From an uncultured Chitinophaga sp. (GTDB lineage: Bacteria > Bacteroidota > Bacteroidia > Chitinophagales > Chitinophagaceae): 64,000 bases of DNA. Positions 18,101 to 25,834 of this stretch are shown here, piece after piece. The translations under genes were made by a program, and so were the position numbers. How positions within the stretch are numbered: the first letter of the stretch is position 1; each line of letters starts with the position of its first letter. Location: positions 248,001 to 312,000 of the forward strand of contig NZ_CALEJS010000016.1 in assembly GCF_937898475.1 (NCBI RefSeq). Direction: 5' to 3'. The notes under the pieces were generated by a model that saw only the letters and a program-made list of their open reading frames with translations, was not told where the DNA came from and ran no database searches.

Positions 18101-18498
18101 CTGTACAGAGTGCCGTATATGAGCAAAAAGATCCGCTGCTGATCTACAAGTTTGAAGCCTTTAACCTCTTCAAACAAATGGATGGCGAAACCAGCCGCGA
18201 CATCGTCTCGTTCCTGTGCAAATGTGGTATCCCGGTGAGGGAAGACCGTCCGCAACAGGAGCAGATCCGCGAAGGCCGTGAGCAGAAAACAGATATGAGC
18301 CGTATGCGCGCCTCTCACCAGGAATTTGAGGGTAACGGCCAGGGAGCCCCTGCCACCGTTGAAGAACAGGAATATGCCGCCAATGCGGAGCAGGCCAGGC
18401 AAGAGCCATTACGTGTAGGCCCCAAGGTAGGACGTAACGATCCTTGTCCCTGCGGCAGCGGCAAGAAGTACAAACAATGTCATGGGAAAGACCTGTGA
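15169..18498 (+). CDS. secA: Preprotein translocase ATPase SecA
   Basis: The protein has 1109 residues, about 200 longer than E. coli SecA, as is usual in Bacteroidota because of insertions in the nucleotide-binding region. Walker A ATGEGKT is at about 191-197 and the DEAD-like box MVDEVDS at about 296-302. NMAGRGTDI and GRAGRQGDPG mark the second helicase domain. The C-terminus carries the zinc-binding and SecB/ribosome-contact motif NDPCPCGSGKKYKQCHG. SecA drives unfolded proteins through SecYEG at the inner membrane. It is a single-gene unit followed by a strong terminator at 18544-18571. Confidence 0.98.
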   Translation: MLGFLTKIFGGHKSERDIKSLMPRVKQINEEFEKLQSLPVDQLRNKTQEFRHRIKEHLANIDASIASRQEAAENEADVSAKDSIYQEIDKLKKDRDKQIEEILDQLLPEAFAVVKETARRFSKNTTIEATATQLDRELAVSRKYISIEGDKVTWQNTWTAAGSEVTWNMVHYDVQLIGGMVLHQGKISEMATGEGKTLVSTLPAYLNALAAEGVHIVTVNDYLARRDAEWNGPIFEFLGITVDCIDKHQPNSAERRNAYLADITYGTNNEFGFDYLRDNMVHSPEEMVQRKHHFAMVDEVDSVLIDDARTPLIISGPIPRGEEQEFHVLKPRIQRLVEVQKKVTNQFLNEAKKLIAEGKDDPKTGGLALMRAWRGFPKSSALIKYLSEPGIKVLLQKAENYYIADQQREMPKVDEELYFHIDEKNNSVDLTDKGIALITQAGEDASFFVLPDVGSEIAEIEKLPLSPEEKLQRKDVLLQEFAQKSDRIHSVQQLLKAYSLFDKDVEYVVMDGKVKIVDEQTGRILEGRRYSDGLHQAIEAKENVKVEAATQTFATITLQNYFRMYHKLGGMTGTAVTEAGEFWEIYKLDVVTIPTNLPITRVDAEDLVYKTKRDKYKAVIDEIKTLKAKGRPVLVGTTSVEVSELLSKMLTFEKIQHNVLNAKQHAREAQIVAEAGLPGAVTIATNMAGRGTDIKLGPGVKEAGGLAIIGTERHESRRVDRQLRGRAGRQGDPGTSQFFVSLEDDLMRMFGSDRIAGLMDRMGYKEGEVIQHSMITRSIERAQKKVEENNFGIRKRLLEYDDVMNKQRTVIYAKRNHALFGERLAIDIDNAFYDVAEGIIATHKESGDYEAFKLDVIMNFSVDTDITAEELNRTDIALLTTKLYHQAKDNYNRKKQDIAAQTLPVITQIHKEQGHHIENISIPFTDGKKGVNVLANLQKVIDTEGQETLNALERSITLALIDEAWKEHLRAMDDLKQSVQSAVYEQKDPLLIYKFEAFNLFKQMDGETSRDIVSFLCKCGIPVREDRPQQEQIREGREQKTDMSRMRASHQEFEGNGQGAPATVEEQEYAANAEQARQEPLRVGPKVGRNDPCPCGSGKKYKQCHGKDL

Positions 18499-18543
18499 TG
18501 TTGTGACAATAAATTGAAGTATATAACATATTATAATTTTTAC

Positions 18544-18571
18544 AAGCGGGCCTTTACGGCCCGCTTTTTTT
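18544..18571 (+). terminator. Rho-independent terminator after secA
   Basis: A 9-bp GC-rich stem (AAGCGGGCC, 18544-18552, with GGCCCGCTT, 18558-18566) has loop TTTAC and a run of seven T residues. It lies about 46 bases after the secA stop. Confidence 0.92.
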
Positions 18572-18603
18572 GTGGTACTTTCGCCGGGGAAAACCTTCAT
18601 TAC

Positions 18604-19275
18604 ATGAAGTTGAACAAATATATAGACCACACTGTACTTAAGCCGGTTACCACCCTGGAAGACATTAAAACATTGTGCATGGAGGCGGTAGAATATGGCT
18701 TTGCAGCGGTGTGCGTGCCTCCGCCCTTTGTTAAAATGGCAAAAACCTTTGTTGGCAGCACTACTGTTAAAACAGCTACCGTAATAGGCTTCCCCTTCGG
18801 TTACTCCGCCGTGGAGGCCAAGGTGGCCGAAACAGTGCTGGCTATTATTGACGGTGCGGATGAGCTGGACATGGTGGCCAACCTGATCGCCGTCCGGAAT
18901 AAGGACTGGGAATACCTGGAAAAAGAGATCACAACAATATTACCCATTATCCGTAATAAGCAGAAGGTGATCAAGGTGATCATTGAAAGTGGCATATTAT
19001 TGGAAGAAGAAATCATCAGGTGCTGCGAAATATACGGCGGGCTGGGAGTGGACTTCGTAAAAACCTCTACCGGTTACGCCGAAAAAGGGGCCAGTATAGA
19101 GGCCGTGCAGCTGATGCGTAAACACCTGCCGCCCAATGTGCAGATAAAAGCTTCCGGCGGTATTCGTACCTTTGCCTTTGCCCGTGATCTGATCGAAGCA
19201 GGCGCCACCAAGCTGGGTTGCAGTGCCAGCGTAGCCATCGTAAAGGAAGGCGGGGCAGCAGGTCCAGGTTACTAA
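18604..19275 (+). CDS. deoC: Deoxyribose-phosphate aldolase
   Basis: The protein has 223 residues. I start it at the ATG at 18604 (MKLNKYIDHTVLKP) because this matches the family N-terminus; an in-frame upstream start at 18514 would add residues that read through the secA terminator. The class I aldolase lysine is in DFVKTSTGY and the second conserved lysine in IKASGGIRTF. The enzyme cleaves 2-deoxyribose-5-phosphate to glyceraldehyde-3-phosphate and acetaldehyde in deoxynucleoside catabolism. No other deo gene is adjacent. A SPOR-domain gene follows 30 bases later. Confidence 0.96.
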   Translation: MKLNKYIDHTVLKPVTTLEDIKTLCMEAVEYGFAAVCVPPPFVKMAKTFVGSTTVKTATVIGFPFGYSAVEAKVAETVLAIIDGADELDMVANLIAVRNKDWEYLEKEITTILPIIRNKQKVIKVIIESGILLEEEIIRCCEIYGGLGVDFVKTSTGYAEKGASIEAVQLMRKHLPPNVQIKASGGIRTFAFARDLIEAGATKLGCSASVAIVKEGGAAGPGY

Positions 19276-19305
19276 ATGATTATTGTTAATTATCCATAGT
19301 TGATT

Positions 19306-19752
19306 ATGAAAGTTCTTATTACAGCAGTTTTAGTATTGATTTGCGGTACAGCCGCTGCACAGGACAGCACCACCTTTGCGGCTGCCAGCGGCGGAAATGT
19401 GAAAGTGATCAAAGACAGCCGTATTGATATCCTGATCAAAAAACAGATCTACATTAATACCCTGGCTATCCGGAACCAGCCTGGTTTCAGGGTGCAGGTG
19501 ATCACCACCAACAAACGTAATGATGCATATGAAGCTAAAGCGCGGGTGATGCAATCCTACCCGGAATACCGTTCTTATATCGATTTCCAGGCGCCTTATT
19601 TTAAAGTGCGGATCGGTGATTTTAAAACACGCGAAGAGGCTACAGAGTTGCGGGACAGGCTTTCCAACATGTTTACCGGCGGCGTATTTGTAGTACCTGC
19701 CATCATCAACGTATCTCCGGATAAAGAATTACAGAATGAAGAATCGTATTAA
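19306..19752 (+). CDS. SPOR domain-containing exported protein
   Basis: The protein has 148 residues from the ATG at 19306. A signal peptide (MKVLITAVLVLICGTAAAQ) is followed by a linker and a SPOR domain over about residues 62-140 (FRVQVITTNKR, YFKVRIGDFKTREEA). SPOR domains bind denuded peptidoglycan strands at division sites. The gene overlaps the following amidohydrolase gene by 17 bases, so the two are probably translated together, though their functions have no obvious link. Confidence 0.88.
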   Translation: MKVLITAVLVLICGTAAAQDSTTFAAASGGNVKVIKDSRIDILIKKQIYINTLAIRNQPGFRVQVITTNKRNDAYEAKARVMQSYPEYRSYIDFQAPYFKVRIGDFKTREEATELRDRLSNMFTGGVFVVPAIINVSPDKELQNEESY

Positions 19753-20911
19753 AGCCTTAGCCAGGGAATTTGCACCAGCATTCATTGATATCAGACACCA
19801 CATTCATTCGCACCCTGAATTATCTTTCGAGGAATATGCCACTTCCGCATTCATCCGCCAGAAGCTGGATGAATTTGGCGTCAGCTACCGGGCCAATGTA
19901 GCCGGCACCGGGATCATAGCGCTCATCGAAGGGAACAATCCGTCGAAACGTACCATTGCCATCCGTGCAGACATAGACGCCTTACCTATTCACGAAGCTA
20001 ACAATGTGCCCTATAAATCAAAGAACGAAGGGGTGATGCACGCCTGCGGGCATGATGTGCACACTACCTGTGTATTGGGCGCCACTAAAATACTGCAGCA
20101 GTTAAAGAACGAATTTGAAGGCACAATTAAAGTGCTTTTCCAGCCGGGAGAAGAGAAACATCCCGGGGGAGCCAGCCTGATGATAAAGGACGGCGCCCTC
20201 GAAAACCCAAAGCCTGACGCCATCCTGGGCCTCCATGTACAACCCTCCATGGAAACGGGCAAACTGGGTTTCCGTGCCGGGAAATATATGGCCAGCGCCG
20301 ATGAAATATATATCACCATAAAAGGGAAAGGCGGACATGCCGCACAGCCGCATCTTACCACAGATACCATACTGGTGGCGTCTCACCTGGTGGTAAGCCT
20401 GCAGCAGATCATCAGCCGTAACAATGATCCCTTCTCCCCTTCCGTACTTTCCATCTGTGCTTTCAATGGCGGGTACACCACCAATGTGATACCTAACGAA
20501 GTAAAGCTGATGGGCACTTTCCGGGCTATGGACGAGACCTGGCGCTTCAAAGCGCATGAGCTGATAAAGAAGCAGGCCACCGAACTGGCGCATGCCATGG
20601 GCGCTGATATAGATATCGATATACTGGTAGGTTATCCTACCCTTTATAATAATGAAGTTATAACCGCACAGGCCCGCTCACTGGCAGCAACCTATCTGGG
20701 TACGGAACAGGTGGAGGATACAGAGGTACGTATGGGCGCAGAAGATTTTGCGTACTACTCACAGGTAATTCCTGCCTGCTTTTTCCGCTTAGGTACGGGC
20801 AATAAAGCCAGGGGTATCACTTCCGGCGTACATACACCCACTTTTGACATCGATGAAAATGCGATTGAGATTGGAATGGGGGCGATGGCCTATTTAGCTA
20901 TTAGCCTTTAG
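19736..20911 (+). CDS. M20-family metallo-amidohydrolase (N-acyl-L-amino acid amidohydrolase-like)
   Basis: The protein has 391 residues and no signal peptide. M20D features include ADIDALPI, metal ligands in HACGHDVHTT, the catalytic Glu pair in FQPGEEKHPGGA, the dimerisation-domain stretch GKGGHAAQPH and the C-terminal MGAEDFAYY. The family hydrolyses N-acylated amino acids, hippurate or indole-acetyl conjugates. The exact substrate is unclear. It is convergent with glyA, and a 20-bp hairpin (20912-20956) right at its stop codon probably terminates both. Confidence 0.93.
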   Translation: MKNRIKALAREFAPAFIDIRHHIHSHPELSFEEYATSAFIRQKLDEFGVSYRANVAGTGIIALIEGNNPSKRTIAIRADIDALPIHEANNVPYKSKNEGVMHACGHDVHTTCVLGATKILQQLKNEFEGTIKVLFQPGEEKHPGGASLMIKDGALENPKPDAILGLHVQPSMETGKLGFRAGKYMASADEIYITIKGKGGHAAQPHLTTDTILVASHLVVSLQQIISRNNDPFSPSVLSICAFNGGYTTNVIPNEVKLMGTFRAMDETWRFKAHELIKKQATELAHAMGADIDIDILVGYPTLYNNEVITAQARSLAATYLGTEQVEDTEVRMGAEDFAYYSQVIPACFFRLGTGNKARGITSGVHTPTFDIDENAIEIGMGAMAYLAISL

Positions 20912-20956
20912 TTTAGCAGTTAGCTTTTAGCCAGGAGCTAAAGGCTAACTGCTAAA
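20912..20956. terminator. TTAGC/GCTAA-word hairpin between convergent genes
   Basis: The arms 20912-20931 and 20937-20956 pair over 20 bp with one mismatch and a 5-base loop. An extra AGCC/GGCT pairing (20903-20906 with 20957-20960) lies outside. It is placed between the convergent M20 and glyA genes, so it may act as a bidirectional terminator. The arms are chains of the words TTAGC and GCTAA. Confidence 0.75.
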
Positions 20957-20965
20957 GGCTGTATC

Positions 20966-22243
20966 TTATAACTCGGGGTATAGCGGGAATTGTCCCATGA
21001 ACCCGTTCACTTCTTTCCTTATTTTAGTGATCTGCGCCTCGTTATCCGCATCCATCAGCAACCCGTCTATCCATTCAACAATCTGCAGCATGTGTTCTTC
21101 TTTCAGGCCACGGGTAGTGATGGCAGGTACGCCCACCCTGATACCGGAAGTAACAAAGGCAGATTTATCATCAAAAGGCACCATATTCTTGTTCACCGTA
21201 ATATCTGCTTTCACCAGTACCTGTTCTGCTTTCTTACCGGAGATATTTTTGTTGCGGAGGTCTATCAGCAACAGGTGGTTATCAGTACCGCCGGAGATAA
21301 TCTGGTACCCTTTCTCTGTAAATGCCTTGGCCATAGACTGGGCATTCTTCAGTATCTGCCGGGCATAAACATCATACTCGTCTGTCAGCACTTCGAAGAA
21401 GGATACCGCTTTAGCTGCGATCACGTGTTCCAGCGGACCGCCCTGGATGCCGGGGAAAACGGCAGTATCCAGCAGGGAGCTCATCATACGGATCTCGCCT
21501 TTGGGCGTTTTGAGGCCAAAGGGATTTTCGAAGTCCTTGCTTAACAGGATGAGGCCTCCACGGGGACCGCGCAGTGTTTTATGTGTAGTAGTAGTTACAA
21601 AATGGCAATGTTCAAAAGGAGAATTCAGCAGGCCTTTGGCAATCAGGCCGGCGGGGTGTGCAATATCAGCCATTACAAAAGCGCCTACCTGGTCTGCAAT
21701 GGTACGGATGCGTTTGTAATCCCAGTCACGGCTGTAAGCACTGGCGCCGCAGATGATCAGCTTCGGCTTCTCTTTCAGCGCTATTTCTTCCATCTTATCA
21801 TATTCTACCAGGCCGGTCTCTTTATTAACGCCATAAAACAGCGGCTGGTAAAGCTTGCCTGAATAGTTTACAGAAGAGCCGTGTGTAAGGTGGCCGCCCA
21901 TGCTCAGGTCCAGGCCCAGTATTTTATCGCCCGGCTGCAAAATAGCCATCATTACTGCAGCATTGGCCTGGGCGCCGGAGTGTGGTTGCACATTGGCATA
22001 TTCAACACCGAAGATCTGTTTGGCCCTGTCAATAGCCAGCTGTTCACTCTGGTCAACTATTTCACAACCACCATAATATCTCCGCCCGGGATATCCCTCC
22101 GCATACTTGTTGGTTAGTACGGTACCCATTGCCTGCATTACCTGCAGACTGGTAAAGTTCTCGGAAGCTATCAGTTCAATGCCATGACGCTGACGTTCCA
22201 GTTCCTGGCGGATGATATCAAATATCTGGTGATCTTTTTGCAT
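20966..22243 (-). CDS. glyA: Serine hydroxymethyltransferase
   Basis: The protein has 425 residues from the ATG at 22241-22243 (MQKDHQIFDIIRQELERQ). An in-frame start 93 bases upstream would place the promoter inside the gene and is rejected. PLP-binding lysine lies in TTTTHKTLRGPRGG (about residue 222); the N-terminal GIELIASENF and YAEGYPGRRYYGG motifs are canonical. The enzyme converts serine and tetrahydrofolate to glycine and 5,10-methylene-tetrahydrofolate in the cytoplasm. A good TAnnTTTG box lies at 22263-22270 upstream. Confidence 0.97.
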   Translation of the reverse strand: MQKDHQIFDIIRQELERQRHGIELIASENFTSLQVMQAMGTVLTNKYAEGYPGRRYYGGCEIVDQSEQLAIDRAKQIFGVEYANVQPHSGAQANAAVMMAILQPGDKILGLDLSMGGHLTHGSSVNYSGKLYQPLFYGVNKETGLVEYDKMEEIALKEKPKLIICGASAYSRDWDYKRIRTIADQVGAFVMADIAHPAGLIAKGLLNSPFEHCHFVTTTTHKTLRGPRGGLILLSKDFENPFGLKTPKGEIRMMSSLLDTAVFPGIQGGPLEHVIAAKAVSFFEVLTDEYDVYARQILKNAQSMAKAFTEKGYQIISGGTDNHLLLIDLRNKNISGKKAEQVLVKADITVNKNMVPFDDKSAFVTSGIRVGVPAITTRGLKEEHMLQIVEWIDGLLMDADNEAQITKIRKEVNGFMGQFPLYPEL

Positions 22244-22262
22244 GGAGCTTAAAAATTTGCTG

Positions 22263-22294
22263 CAAAAATAGGTTAAAGGCCTATGAAATGCAAT
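22263..22294 (-). promoter_or_regulatory. Bacteroidota-type promoter for glyA
   Basis: Read leftward, TATTTTTG (22270-22263) matches the -7 consensus TAnnTTTG exactly and ATTG (22294-22291) is a 3 of 4 match to the -33 TTTG at a 20-base spacing. A start about 13 bases before the glyA ATG would follow. Confidence 0.5.
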
Positions 22295-22412
22295 TTTAGT
22301 GTAGGAGAGCGTTTTTAAAAAAAATACTATCTTCACGCCCTCAGGGCCATATTCCGGCCGGATTTACAAGAGCAGGAACATACCGAGCGATTATCTAAAC
22401 CTAATATTACGA

Positions 22413-23405
22413 ATGAAGGCCATAATACCAGTAGCAGGTGCTGGCACCAAGCTACGTCCACATACATATACACAACCCAAGGCACTGATCCCTTTAGCCG
22501 GAAGGACCATTCTAAGCATCATCATAGACCAGCTGGTAGAAGCAGGTATTAAGGAGTTTGTATTTGTTGTGGGTTACCTGGGCGAAAAGATACAGGACTA
22601 TGTAGAGCAGAAATACCCGGATCTTACCTGTCATTTTGTGCAGCAGAACAGCCGTGAAGGTACCGGGCACGCTATATTACTTACCCGTGATATTGTTAAG
22701 AATGATGAGATACTGATCGTATTGGGCGATACCATCGCCGAAGGGGATTTCAGAGAGCTTATTGAATCTCCGGTATCTATGCTGGGACTGAAGAAGGTGG
22801 ATGATCCCCGTAACTTCGGTGTGGCAGAGCTGGATGAGGAGGGGCACATTACCCGTGTGGTAGAGAAGCCGCAGATCCCCAAATCAAACCTGGCGCTGGT
22901 AGGCCTCTACAAGATCAAGGAAACAGCGCAGTTATATGATTGCCTGCAAAGCAATATTGATCAGAAGATAAAATCGCACGATGAGTACCAGCTGACAGAC
23001 GCGCTGGAGTGCATGATACAGCACAAGGTACAGTTCAAACCATTTAAGGTGAGCAACTGGTTTGACTGCGGACGGAAAGAAACCCTGCTGGAAACAAACG
23101 CCATCCTGCTTAAAAAATATAAACTGGCCAGTAACCCGGTACTGCCTTTTGAAGGTACCATCATCATCCCGCCGGTAAGTATTGGCGAAGGCTGTAATAT
23201 TAAAAACTCCATTATTGGTCCCTACGTAGCGATCGGCGATAATAGCGTTATCAGCTATTCGATCGTAAAAGACTCCATCATCGGCTCTTATACCAATTTG
23301 TACGAAGTGGTACTGAAATCTTCACTGATAGGCAGCGATGCCAATATACGTGGATTGAGCCAGAGCCTCAATATAGGCGACAACACAGAGATAGATCTGG
23401 GATAA
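22413..23405 (+). CDS. Sugar-phosphate nucleotidylyltransferase
   Basis: The protein has 330 residues. The N-terminal GT-A-like domain (about 1-235) has the signature GAGTKLRPHT with PK23 (normally GxGTRLRPLT...PK). The Arg to Lys change at residue 13 of the signature is seen in part of the family. The C-terminal part is a left-handed beta-helix of hexapeptide repeats (VSIGEGCNI, SIIGPYVAI, SIIGSY). It should form an NDP-sugar (dTDP- or UDP-glucose type) from a sugar-1-phosphate; the exact nucleotide is not certain. A TTAGC-word hairpin follows at its stop and separates it from the next gene. Confidence 0.9.
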   Translation: MKAIIPVAGAGTKLRPHTYTQPKALIPLAGRTILSIIIDQLVEAGIKEFVFVVGYLGEKIQDYVEQKYPDLTCHFVQQNSREGTGHAILLTRDIVKNDEILIVLGDTIAEGDFRELIESPVSMLGLKKVDDPRNFGVAELDEEGHITRVVEKPQIPKSNLALVGLYKIKETAQLYDCLQSNIDQKIKSHDEYQLTDALECMIQHKVQFKPFKVSNWFDCGRKETLLETNAILLKKYKLASNPVLPFEGTIIIPPVSIGEGCNIKNSIIGPYVAIGDNSVISYSIVKDSIIGSYTNLYEVVLKSSLIGSDANIRGLSQSLNIGDNTEIDLG

Positions 23406-23493
23406 GCTGTTTAGCTTTTAGCAGTTAGCCATTAGCTGTTGTTAGCTGAAATACGTTATTTTTATCTTTAGCTAATTGCCAAAAGCTAACAGC
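23406..23493. repeat. TTAGC/GCTAA-word hairpin
   Basis: Arms 23406-23429 and 23471-23493 pair with two mismatches and one bulge. They start at the stop codon of the nucleotidyltransferase and end 5 bases before the nitronate monooxygenase start, so any co-transcript would carry this stem in front of the second gene. It belongs to the same family as 20912-20956 and 24445-24514. Confidence 0.7.
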
Positions 23494-23498
23494 TATTT

Positions 23499-24437
23499 AT
23501 GAACCGTATTACTGAACTCTTCCAGATTAAATATCCCGTTGTGCAGGCGGGCATGATATGGGCCAGCGGCTGGCGTTTAGCCAGTGCGGTTAGCAATGCC
23601 GGCGGCCTTGGCCTGATTGGCTCGGGCAGTATGTACCCGGATGTGTTACAGGAACATATCCGCAAATGCAAACAGGCTACTGATCAATCCTTCGGGGTCA
23701 ATATTCCCTTATTATATCCCGATATAGACCAGCTGATACGCATTGTCCTGGATGAAGGAGTGAAGATCGTATTCACCAGCGCCGGCAATCCCAGAACATG
23801 GACCCCCCTGCTGAAAGAAGCTGGCGTTACCGTAGTACATGTGGTATCCAGTTCTGCTTTTGCACAGAAAAGTGAAGCAGCCGGCGTAGACGCTGTGGTG
23901 GCAGAAGGTTTTGAGGCAGGAGGGCATAACGGGCGTGAGGAAACGACCACCATGGTACTGATACCGGCAGTATGCGAAAAAGTGCGGATCCCCGTCATAG
24001 CCGCAGGCGGTATTGGCTCAGGAAGGGCCATGGCGGCGGCTTTTGCATTGGGCGCCTCCGGTGTTCAGGTAGGCAGCCGTTTTGTAGCCACTCCTGAAGC
24101 CTCCTCTCACGATCATTTCAAGCAGGCGGTAGTAGCAGCAAAGGAAGGAGATACCATTCTATCCCTTAAAAAAGTAACCCCTGTACGCCTGATCAGGAAC
24201 CAGTTCTACGAAAGCGTAAAAGCAGCAGAAGACCGAGGGGCCACGCTGGAAGAACTGAAAGCGCTACTGGGAAAAGGACGCGCCAAAAAAGGAATGTTTG
24301 AAGGCAGGCTGGAGGAAGGTGAACTGGAAATAGGGCAGGTAAGCGCACTCATACATGATATAAAGCCAGCGGCAACAGTACTGGAAGAGATATGGCAGGA
24401 ATTCAGGGAAACGTGTAGCCGTTTGGGAAGCCTATAA
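23499..24437 (+). CDS. Nitronate monooxygenase / FabK-like flavoprotein
   Basis: The protein has 312 residues with a complete NMO/2-nitropropane dioxygenase TIM barrel. FMN-binding regions are VVQAGMIWASGWRLA near the start and PVIAAGGIGSGRAMA and GASGVQVGSRFVATPEA in the C-terminal half. The catalytic His lies in EGFEAGGHNGRE (about residue 142). The family oxidises alkyl nitronates or, as FabK, reduces enoyl-ACP; the AGGH motif supports the NMO branch. It lies alone between two TTAGC-word hairpins. Confidence 0.92.
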   Translation: MNRITELFQIKYPVVQAGMIWASGWRLASAVSNAGGLGLIGSGSMYPDVLQEHIRKCKQATDQSFGVNIPLLYPDIDQLIRIVLDEGVKIVFTSAGNPRTWTPLLKEAGVTVVHVVSSSAFAQKSEAAGVDAVVAEGFEAGGHNGREETTTMVLIPAVCEKVRIPVIAAGGIGSGRAMAAAFALGASGVQVGSRFVATPEASSHDHFKQAVVAAKEGDTILSLKKVTPVRLIRNQFYESVKAAEDRGATLEELKALLGKGRAKKGMFEGRLEEGELEIGQVSALIHDIKPAATVLEEIWQEFRETCSRLGSL

Positions 24438-24444
24438 GCAGGCA

Positions 24445-24514
24445 GCTGTTAGCTATTAACCGTTAGCCGCGGCCCGGAAAGAACCGGACTTGCTAACTGC
24501 TGATAGCTAACAGC
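24445..24514. terminator. TTAGC/GCTAA-word hairpin between convergent genes
   Basis: A 12-bp outer stem (GCTGTTAGCTAT, 24445-24456, with ATAGCTAACAGC, 24503-24514) and an inner GTTAGC/GCTAAC stem (24462-24467, 24492-24497) cap a GC-rich tip. It lies between the convergent nitronate monooxygenase and ABC permease genes and could terminate both. Confidence 0.7.
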
Positions 24515-24520
24515 CAATAG

Positions 24521-25834
24521 CTATCCCTTCTTTACCACCCACTTCATGGCCTCTTTCCATGTTGTTTTCTTACCATACATCAGTATCCCGGTGCGGTATA
24601 TCTTACCGGCCACCCAGGTGGTTATCAGAAAACCGGCTATCAGCAGTAGCATAGAAAGCCCCAGCTCCCAGTATTCCACGGTGCCGGGTATACCGTAAGG
24701 CAGGCGGGCCATCATTACCATGGGCGACGTAAAAGGAATAATACTGCCCCAGACTGCCAATGGACTGGTAGGGTTCTGTACGGCGCTGATCATGATCATA
24801 ATACCAATGATAATAGGCAATGTTACCGGGAAGGTAAGTGATTGTGCATCATGGGGATCTTCATTTACCAGGCTTCCGATAGCTGCAAACAACGCAGAAT
24901 AGAACAAATACCCGCCCAGGAAATAAAAGACAAAGCAGCTGATGATCAGCCACCAGTTGATGCTGCCTACTACGTAGTTCATTTTCTCGATCGCTTCTGC
25001 CATGGCCGCATTACCGCCGTTCTGGGCGATTGCTGCCCCCTGGCTTGCAGCCTGCATGCTGTCTGCCGAGACAAAAAGCGGTATCAGCATCTGTAAACTA
25101 ATGATCAGCACCCCCCAAATCAGGAATTGCAGCAAACCAACACCGGCTATGCCCACAATCTTGCCCATCATTAACTGGAAGGGCTTTACACTGGATATGA
25201 TGACTTCCGCAATACGATTCATTTTCTCTTCCATCACGCCCCGCATAACAGACATACCGAACACCATCAGGATAATATAGATAATAAATCCGCTGGCGTA
25301 TCCTACGGCGTAGGCAACGGCAGAACTGCCCTTACGGTCATCCTCGCCACTGCGGAAATCTACCTTTATATCGCTGCGCACTTCCTCCAGCTTATCCTTA
25401 TCTATACCCGCCAGCTCCATCCGTTTTTTCTCTATCACATCATTCACCTGCCTGTTCAGGTTACTTTCCAGCATGATGCTTGCCTGACCCTTACTGTAGT
25501 ATTCAATGCCGGAAGGACGGTTAACATCAATATCAGGAATATATAGCACACCGGAATAGCCATACTCGCTGTACTTTCGCTTGAACGTATCTATGCTTAC
25601 CTCGGCGAGGGGTTTAAAATAAAGGCCGCGCGAGTCTGAAAGCTGCCCCGTGAAAAGTTTGCTTTCGTCGATCACCGCAATACGCTTGTGATCTTCTCCC
25701 TTCACAGCAATAATAATGGGAATAATGGTGACGCCCGCAATGAAAATGGGGATCAGCAGCGTTAACACCAGGAAACTTTTCTTCCGGACCCTGGTCAGGA
25801 ACTCCCTTTTGATGATCAGCCATATCTTATTCAT
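24521..25834 (-). CDS. ABC-2 type transporter permease (NatB-like)
   Basis: The protein has 437 residues from the ATG at 25832-25834 (MNKIWLIIKREFLTRVRKKS). There is one N-terminal helix (about 21-43), a large extracytoplasmic domain (about 45-175), then five or six helices to the end. This layout and the motif VMEEKMNRIAEVIISSVKP are typical of NatB/ABC-2 sodium- or drug-export permeases. It overlaps the upstream ATPase gene by 8 bases, a classic coupled pair. The exported substrate is unknown. Confidence 0.92.
   Translation of the reverse strand: MNKIWLIIKREFLTRVRKKSFLVLTLLIPIFIAGVTIIPIIIAVKGEDHKRIAVIDESKLFTGQLSDSRGLYFKPLAEVSIDTFKRKYSEYGYSGVLYIPDIDVNRPSGIEYYSKGQASIMLESNLNRQVNDVIEKKRMELAGIDKDKLEEVRSDIKVDFRSGEDDRKGSSAVAYAVGYASGFIIYIILMVFGMSVMRGVMEEKMNRIAEVIISSVKPFQLMMGKIVGIAGVGLLQFLIWGVLIISLQMLIPLFVSADSMQAASQGAAIAQNGGNAAMAEAIEKMNYVVGSINWWLIISCFVFYFLGGYLFYSALFAAIGSLVNEDPHDAQSLTFPVTLPIIIGIMIMISAVQNPTSPLAVWGSIIPFTSPMVMMARLPYGIPGTVEYWELGLSMLLLIAGFLITTWVAGKIYRTGILMYGKKTTWKEAMKWVVKKG

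Noticed and set aside
18514..18603. An upstream in-frame start for deoC
   Set aside because: The extra 30 residues would be encoded by the secA terminator and do not match the DeoC N-terminus.
22244..22336. An upstream in-frame start for glyA
   Set aside because: The added residues are not found in the family and cover the likely promoter.
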